Shown in pieces: positions 58,354 to 64,000 of a DNA stretch of 64,000 bases. Under the pieces are notes generated by a model. It did not search any database. It saw nothing but the letters and a program-made list of their open reading frames with translations, and had not been told where the DNA came from. Numbering within the stretch: the stretch's first letter is position 1; the number at the start of each line of letters is the position of its first letter. The position numbers were made by a program, and so were the translations under genes. Origin of the DNA: Hofstenia miamia (Eukaryota; Xenacoelomorpha; Acoela); NCBI GenBank assembly GCA_004352715.1, contig SCFE01000114.1, forward strand, positions 528,263-592,262, written 5' to 3'.

Positions 58354-59353
58354 NNNNNNNNNNNNNNNNNNNNNNNNNNNNNNNNNNNNNNNNNNNNNNN
58401 NNNNNNNNNNNNNNNNNNNNNNNNNNNNNNNNNNNNNNNNNNNNNNNNNNNNNNNNNNNNNNNNNNNNNNNNNNNNNNNNNNNNNNNNNNNNNNNNNNNN
58501 NNNNNNNNNNNNNNNNNNNNNNNNNNNNNNNNNNNNNNNNNNNNNNNNNNNNNNNNNNNNNNNNNNNNNNNNNNNNNNNNNNNNNNNNNNNNNNNNNNNN
58601 NNNNNNNNNNNNNNNNNNNNNNNNNNNNNNNNNNNNNNNNNNNNNNNNNNNNNNNNNNNNNNNNNNNNNNNNNNNNNNNNNNNNNNNNNNNNNNNNNNNN
58701 NNNNNNNNNNNNNNNNNNNNNNNNNNNNNNNNNNNNNNNNNNNNNNNNNNNNNNNNNNNNNNNNNNNNNNNNNNNNNNNNNNNNNNNNNNNNNNNNNNNN
58801 NNNNNNNNNNNNNNNNNNNNNNNNNNNNNNNNNNNNNNNNNNNNNNNNNNNNNNNNNNNNNNNNNNNNNNNNNNNNNNNNNNNNNNNNNNNNNNNNNNNN
58901 NNNNNNNNNNNNNNNNNNNNNNNNNNNNNNNNNNNNNNNNNNNNNNNNNNNNNNNNNNNNNNNNNNNNNNNNNNNNNNNNNNNNNNNNNNNNNNNNNNNN
59001 NNNNNNNNNNNNNNNNNNNNNNNNNNNNNNNNNNNNNNNNNNNNNNNNNNNNNNNNNNNNNNNNNNNNNNNNNNNNNNNNNNNNNNNNNNNNNNNNNNNN
59101 NNNNNNNNNNNNNNNNNNNNNNNNNNNNNNNNNNNNNNNNNNNNNNNNNNNNNNNNNNNNNNNNNNNNNNNNNNNNNNNNNNNNNNNNNNNNNNNNNNNN
59201 NNNNNNNNNNNNNNNNNNNNNNNNNNNNNNNNNNNNNNNNNNNNNNNNNNNNNNNNNNNNNNNNNNNNNNNNNNNNNNNNNNNNNNNNNNNNNNNNNNNN
59301 NNNNNNNNNNNNNNNNNNNNNNNNNNNNNNNNNNNNNNNNNNNNNNNNNNNNN
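58354..59353. other. Scaffold gap (1000 N)
   Basis: Exactly 1000 N, flanked on the right by CA(TA)n. The gap lies between the two copies of the tandem duplication. Confidence 0.99.
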
Positions 59354-59389
<36 letters not shown>

Positions 59390-59397
<8 letters not shown>

Positions 59398-60727
59398 TAG
59401 AACTATCATAAGTAATAAAGTGATAATGTCTGCATTCAATCAAGTTTTTGAAGAATTTTCTAAAAATATATTCATAAATTTATTAAAGATGTTGTTACAA
59501 AGTTTCCCCTACATCCGTCGAAAACTATTGAAGAAAGGAACCTATAAGGTATAAGTTAAAGAAAATTACTGGAAATTAACATACATTCAAAATAAAGTTA
59601 CATCATTGGAGAATAAATTGAAGATCATTAATAACAAACATAAAAATGTAAATTTTCGACCGATATTTTAATCATACAAAACAGAATATATACATTCAAG
59701 AATAAAGATCAAATTCCAAAAGAAGTTGTTTCATTAATTGTCTATAAATACGCTTTAAAGGAAATTGCCAACACTGCATTTAAGCATGTTCCCCAGCATA
59801 GACCTCTCCATGCTACACGATTTCCAAATTTGTTAATATGCGTGGAAAAATTCCCTGTAAATGAAAAGACGGTTTATCATTTAAAATGGGCGTCAGGCGG
59901 CTTAAGGTCAAGGAGAAACTAACAAACTCGTTTAAATGTCCAAAAATCTCAAACGCAATACACTTTCATTATCAAATGTAAAGAAATTCTCTTGAAACGT
60001 AGAGAAGGATTTGTAAAAAATGTTTATAAGTAGTTATTGACTGGAAATATGATTATGAAATTTAACTATACCAGCAGAGACCTAATCAATTTGTTCAAAT
60101 TACCTCGACAGTAATTGCCTCGGCAGTAAACTGGAATTTAACTAATATAGAAACCTGGAAAGTGCAAGAACAAATCCTTTTCAATAATGCCCATTAAAGC
60201 TTGAAATAAAATCAATTCAAAACTTACTACCAATTTTCGAATTCTTTGCTTAATAAGAAATTTAACTAGGAAATCGGTTAAGTTGGTTATAAGTTATTTA
60301 TACAGTAAGATATTCAACAGCTCATCGTTGTAATTGCGTTGACTATTTCAAACCCGATTTTTGGTTAGAAAACTATGTGACCGAATCTTGGAATAGAAAT
60401 AATTAAGTTGACTTGAACGTTCAATTAAACATAGGAGTACAATTGTACACTTAAAGATTAGAGAAACACAAGACTACCCGGGAGGTTAATAACAATTAGA
60501 AAATTTTTATGATGCTTGGGGTGAAAAATAACGTTTGATAGGACAAGAAATCTCGAAATATTACCAATTTTATACATATGCGAGTATGTAGTGGCAAGGT
60601 ACAGTAGATATTGTAAATGAATTTAATAACATTGTAAAAGGTTCTTGCACCATGATGTTGTCAAGATCGGACTCCCAGATTTTTGATGAATGGTTTATAC
60701 GTTTCGAAAAAATGATAAAGTCACAGT
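59390..60727. repeat. 2.3-kb tandem duplication, right copy
   Basis: It is a fuller copy. The piggyBac-type MITE right half ends at about 59917 with GGCTTAAGGTCAA. Then come AAGGAGAAACTAACAAACTC and the P unit (ACTATACCAGCAGAGACCT at about 60065). There is no gene; open frames across the gap are artefacts. Confidence 0.92.
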
Positions 60728-60971
60728 AATAACATCTTTGCAATTTAAGAAAATATTTTACGAAATAAAGAAAAAATGATAGTGTATCATTGTACCGAAT
60801 CATGAAATCTACTCAGAAAATTACTTTATAAATTTGTTGTTTTGATTCTTAAATGACTATTAGCGCAATGATTTGTAATGATAGTTTTATTTTGCAGTGT
60901 TCTTTTAATTTTTGTTTTTATTACTTCTTATAAAATAACACTAATAATTAATGATTATATTGATCCAATGA
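60728..60971. other. Non-coding DNA between duplications
   Basis: AT-rich, nothing recognised. Confidence 0.4.
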
Positions 60972-61203
60972 TAAATAGTGAATACCCATGTTTTGAAGAT
61001 TTTATAAGATTTCTGCAATAACAGCACAAGATGGAAGTTAGAATTATGCTTGTTTTTCAAGAATTTCTTTATTTACAAGATATATAACAAAACATCATTA
61101 TTATTACATTTTTTAGTAGTAATTGACAGCTGGTTATATTATGGATTTCTAAGACACAAAATTGCAGAAACCCCTGACAATGCTTACTGCTGATATAGGA
61201 TTT

Positions 61204-61325
61204 TAGTAATATTCAAGTATTCCGTTCAGTGTAGGTCTTCTGCATTCAGAACGAAAACAGACGCTGTCAATCAATTGTAAACCCATGCTCAATGCTTGAC
61301 AACATTAATTCTCACTGCTCATTGG
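61204..61325 (+). promoter_or_regulatory. Conserved proximal upstream block of FoxQ2-like copy 2
   Basis: Partner of 21121-21245. CGCTGTCAATCAATTG and CATTGG are retained. The second TGATTGACA word has become TGCTTGACA. Confidence 0.6.
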
Positions 61326-61362
61326 TTGAACGAAAGGACGAGGTAATTAGTTAATTGACCGC

Positions 61363-61370
61363 TATATAAG
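61363..61370 (+). promoter_or_regulatory. TATA box of FoxQ2-like copy 2
   Basis: TATATAAG 40 bp before the ATG at 61403, matching copy 1. Confidence 0.65.
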
Positions 61371-61402
61371 GACGTCGATGATGCATTATTTCAAATCTTA
61401 CA

Positions 61403-61942
61403 ATGTCTTCCAAACTTTCCTTTTCAATCGCAAACATCTTGTCCGATGACTTCGGCAAAAAAGCTGGTAGTACTTCAAGCCAACCCCCTAGACCGCTTAC
61501 GTATCAGGAATGCCAAATTCAACGATATATCGCTAAAATCTCAACGCCAGACGATTCAAAGCCCAATTGTTCGTATATTGCTCTAATTGCCCTCGCCATT
61601 ATGTCATCGAAGAAGAATATGCTCGTTCTATCAGACATCTACGACTACATTTCTTCAAATTTTGAATTTTACCGGAAGCGCACAGATCAAAGCTGGAGAA
61701 ATAGCATCAGGCATAATCTGTCCTTCCACGAATTCTTTATCAAAGCAGACCGCAGTCCTGATGGCAAAGGCTTTTACTGGGCAATTCACCCGGCCAACTT
61801 AGAAGACTTTCAAAACTTGGACTTCTCTCGTCGTCAAGCGAATGCGCGTGTAAAGAACTATACCTTAAGACAAGCGGCGATCGGACAAACAGAGACTATG
61901 TTCTTGCAAGCAGCTCAGATGGCATACAGTGGAATGTATTAG
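61403..61942 (+). CDS. foxQ2-like: FoxQ2-like forkhead transcription factor, copy 2
   Basis: A 179-aa intronless paralogue of the gene at 21327, equal in length with about 28 amino-acid differences. The EH1 motif FSIANIL (residues 7-13) is unchanged, as are WRNS-RHNLS and GKGFYWAIHPAN. Changes inside the forkhead domain include residues 109 and 111, where NEC becomes HEF at the end of recognition helix 3, a segment that is nearly invariant in forkhead proteins. Most differences lie before the domain, in wing 1 and in the C-terminal tail. The TATA box and proximal block are kept, so the gene is probably expressed. Whether its DNA specificity has shifted is an open inference. The gene is intact; nothing suggests a pseudogene. 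Confidence 0.92.
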   Translation: MSSKLSFSIANILSDDFGKKAGSTSSQPPRPLTYQECQIQRYIAKISTPDDSKPNCSYIALIALAIMSSKKNMLVLSDIYDYISSNFEFYRKRTDQSWRNSIRHNLSFHEFFIKADRSPDGKGFYWAIHPANLEDFQNLDFSRRQANARVKNYTLRQAAIGQTETMFLQAAQMAYSGMY

Positions 61943-62520
61943 ACTTTTATTTTATAGACATTTTGTATGAATTTGTAATTTTAATTTATTTTTTAAATTG
62001 CGTTCTTAATTATGTAGAAACATTTTAAAATTATTCATAGAAAGTTTTACAGCATGTATATTTATATTTTATCACTTAGTTCAAAATTAAATGAATATTT
62101 ATTTTATATTAGCTATGTGAATTTGTTTAGTATTTTTGAATGTTAAAAATTTGTTTAGCATTTGTAAGTTGACTTAAAATTTTCTTAATAAAGAGAATGT
62201 CGTCTAAGCTTAAGTTTATATACCAGATGTCTTAATTGTTGAACTTCAAACTTCTGTCTTGCTTTGCATTCTAAACATTTTTTAACAGTCCAATTTTCAA
62301 TAAAAAAATTTCTATTAAAGCAAAAACATTGGGTTAATAAATTGCTTAGTTTAGCGTGACCTTGCTTTAGCCTAATTATATATTCAAGTAACCATTTAAG
62401 TATGAACATTGACATTTAAATACAATTTTCATTAATAAAATCAATAGTTCGTTGATTGAGAAGAAACAGGATCTTCGGTTCTTTGTTCACTAATATGTTT
62501 AAGAAGTAAATCATAAATTT

Positions 62521-62954
62521 ATTGATAAATTATTGAGGTGTTACAGAATAAAATTTTTGTAGCATTGAAAAATTGCTATACCAACATCTGGCACAATGTT
62601 TTACGAAGTTCAGAAAGTACCAAACATTCCAATGAGTTTTCAGTGACACCCATCTTCTGCCAAAGGGTCATAAAGATTAACTCAATATTATCAGAGAATT
62701 GATTAACACGATGAAAAACACCTATGGTATATTTGAAATTGACTTGATTTGAAATGCTTTATCTCGTATGTCGGTACCGTACTGTCACAACCACTATAGA
62801 AATTTGTTAGTTATTTTTCAGTATGTTTGGAAATTGATTAATATGTAAATACTAAATATTCAATGAGCTCTTGTTTTTTGTGAGCAAATATTTTTTCCTT
62901 GCTATCATTATTAAATACATGAGTTGCGATTATTTACAGCATCTGATTTATTAA
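62521..62954. other. Non-coding DNA, nothing recognised
   Basis: AT-rich flank of the duplicated block. Confidence 0.4.
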
Positions 62955-63275
62955 TGTCCACTTATATCTCTGATCGTTAGTTTTTGAAAATTAAAAAAGA
63001 CATCTTTTCGTTGTTTTGTTTGAATAACTAAGCAAAGTATTGAAATACAAAATTAGTTATGTGAGATAAATAACAGGTACAAGCTACCTAATTGATATTA
63101 ATCATAAATTTATGACACCTAATCTACACCAAATTACGCCTTCCAATTATGTCATTGAACTTAGTTGATTCAGCTTGGGAGAAAATGGCTCTTAATTACA
63201 TCGGAGACTCAATACTATTAGAAAAATAATTGATTGTTTTATTATTTCTAAATATAAATATTACATACCAAATAA
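62955..63275. repeat. Interspersed repeat family R, copy 4
   Basis: Homologous to 46585-46940 and 53795-54080 (TGTCCACTTATATCTCTGAT, TTGTTTTGTTTGAATAACTA), truncated at the right. Confidence 0.88.
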
Positions 63276-63418
63276 TGGTCTTTTGAAATCAACTTTTGTT
63301 TATAACTGGTCGTTGGAATTTTTGATAATGTGAACAATTTCATAAACAAATTAGTATTTCTGTCTTAAAATACACTTCAGTACTGAATTGCATTAGAAAA
63401 CCAAATTAAAAATTTCCA

Positions 63419-63720
63419 ACTATATTAAATAACTAAATTTGAGAAACCATGAGACTGATTAGCCTCAAACTATAAATTTTAATATGAAATTTTGCAGTTT
63501 TGTTCTAGGATATAAATAATGACAGAAGCAATCTAACATTTGCAAGAGGAGATAGAGAAAATTAATTGAGCAGGTTTCTGGGATCAAGCTTCCTCGCTCA
63601 ACTTTTCTGCTACCCACCCTACAAAAATTTCTGATAATTGAAATGATTAATTTAGGAATTCATAATAAATTAAATAGAAAAATATATTGAGAATTAAAAA
63701 TCAAAAATATATATGTATAT
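63419..63720. repeat. Duplicated block D1, right copy
   Basis: Partner of 47481-47790, ending in a short TA-rich tract. Confidence 0.9.
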
Positions 63721-63721
63721 A

Positions 63722-64000
63722 TTGCTAGTTATAAAATTTTACTCAACCAATTTGTAAGATATGCACTAAATCCCAATTTGATACAACTAAAACATCACCA
63801 GAAAAGCCCATTTAACGAGTGCATCAGTATGATATCCTTATTTTCAATTGAGATATTGCAATATATCATATTCGTTCGTAATATACGATAATCAGCCCTG
63901 TACACTAAAACTACTTCGAAGAGCTCCTATAATACGCCTAAAAAATAGCAAAATGTGACATATAGTTGTTTCGTTAGTTGTAACCAATTCGATTAGCTTT
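63722..64000. repeat. Duplicated block D2, right copy
   Basis: Partner of 49392-49700, continuing beyond the window edge. Confidence 0.9.

Larger units (their letters stand above)
60972..62520 (+). repeat. Segmental duplication, copy 2 (FoxQ2-like gene block)
   Basis: Collinear with 20882-22540. Differences are mostly substitutions and small indels, plus the missing 30-bp expansion in the 3' flank. Confidence 0.9.

Noticed and set aside
1-64000. tRNA, rRNA or other structured RNA genes
   Set aside because: I found no stretch with convincing A/B boxes and cloverleaf pairing or recognisable rRNA. A covariance-model scan would be needed to exclude them.

Overview
The window reads as nuclear DNA of an invertebrate animal. 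It is visibly AT-rich, has spliced genes with GT-AG introns, long non-coding stretches, (TA)n microsatellites, scaffold gaps (three of exactly 1000 N), and a heavy load of decayed transposons: mariner/Tc1, hAT-like and piggyBac-like MITEs, CR1/Jockey-type and L1/Tx1-type LINEs, and a Penelope-like relic. There is no prokaryotic feature. I cannot name the species or phylum; the set fits several invertebrate groups.

The gene-bearing left part is about 3.5-8.6 kb. It holds the last two exons of an exocyst EXOC8/Exo84-like gene (3540-4476), a three-exon ribonuclease H1 gene with all its active-site acids (5161-6447), the last exon of an unrecognised gene (7750-8073) and a 71-aa small membrane protein (8325-8540). 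All are on the + strand.

The most interesting coding content is a pair of intronless FoxQ2-like forkhead genes (21327-21866 and 61403-61942). They lie 40 kb apart in the same orientation. Each encodes 179 aa with an N-terminal EH1 repressor motif, and each sits in a duplicated block of about 1.6 kb that includes promoter, TATA box and 3' flank. The proteins are about 84 percent identical, while a 120-bp upstream block is about 96 percent identical, so the proximal regulatory DNA changes more slowly than the protein.

The rest is accessory DNA. Between 9 and 20 kb there are several reverse-transcriptase relics, a broken prohormone-like gene with KR-MMGFG repeats (13251-13613, minus strand), a 48-bp minisatellite, and hAT-like and piggyBac-like MITEs. 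From 22 to 32 kb there are a deleted Tc1 element, a 230-bp tandem duplication and an assembly-type duplication around a 21-N gap. From 32 to 43 kb a Tc1 relic is interrupted by the 5' end of an L1/Tx1-like LINE, followed by two copies of that LINE, one carrying a further MITE. From 43 to 60 kb there are a Penelope-like relic, a multicopy interspersed repeat, a decayed copy of a protein family I recognise as multicopy but cannot name, a CR1-like LINE relic and a 2.3-kb tandem duplication. The last kilobase is a second copy of sequence found at 46.6-49.7 kb.

The host genes do not form one pathway. EXOC8 acts in vesicle tethering, RNase H1 in RNA:DNA hybrid removal, and the Fox genes are probable Groucho-dependent repressors. 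No computed homology search backs these calls. They rest on reading motifs and aligning copies by eye.
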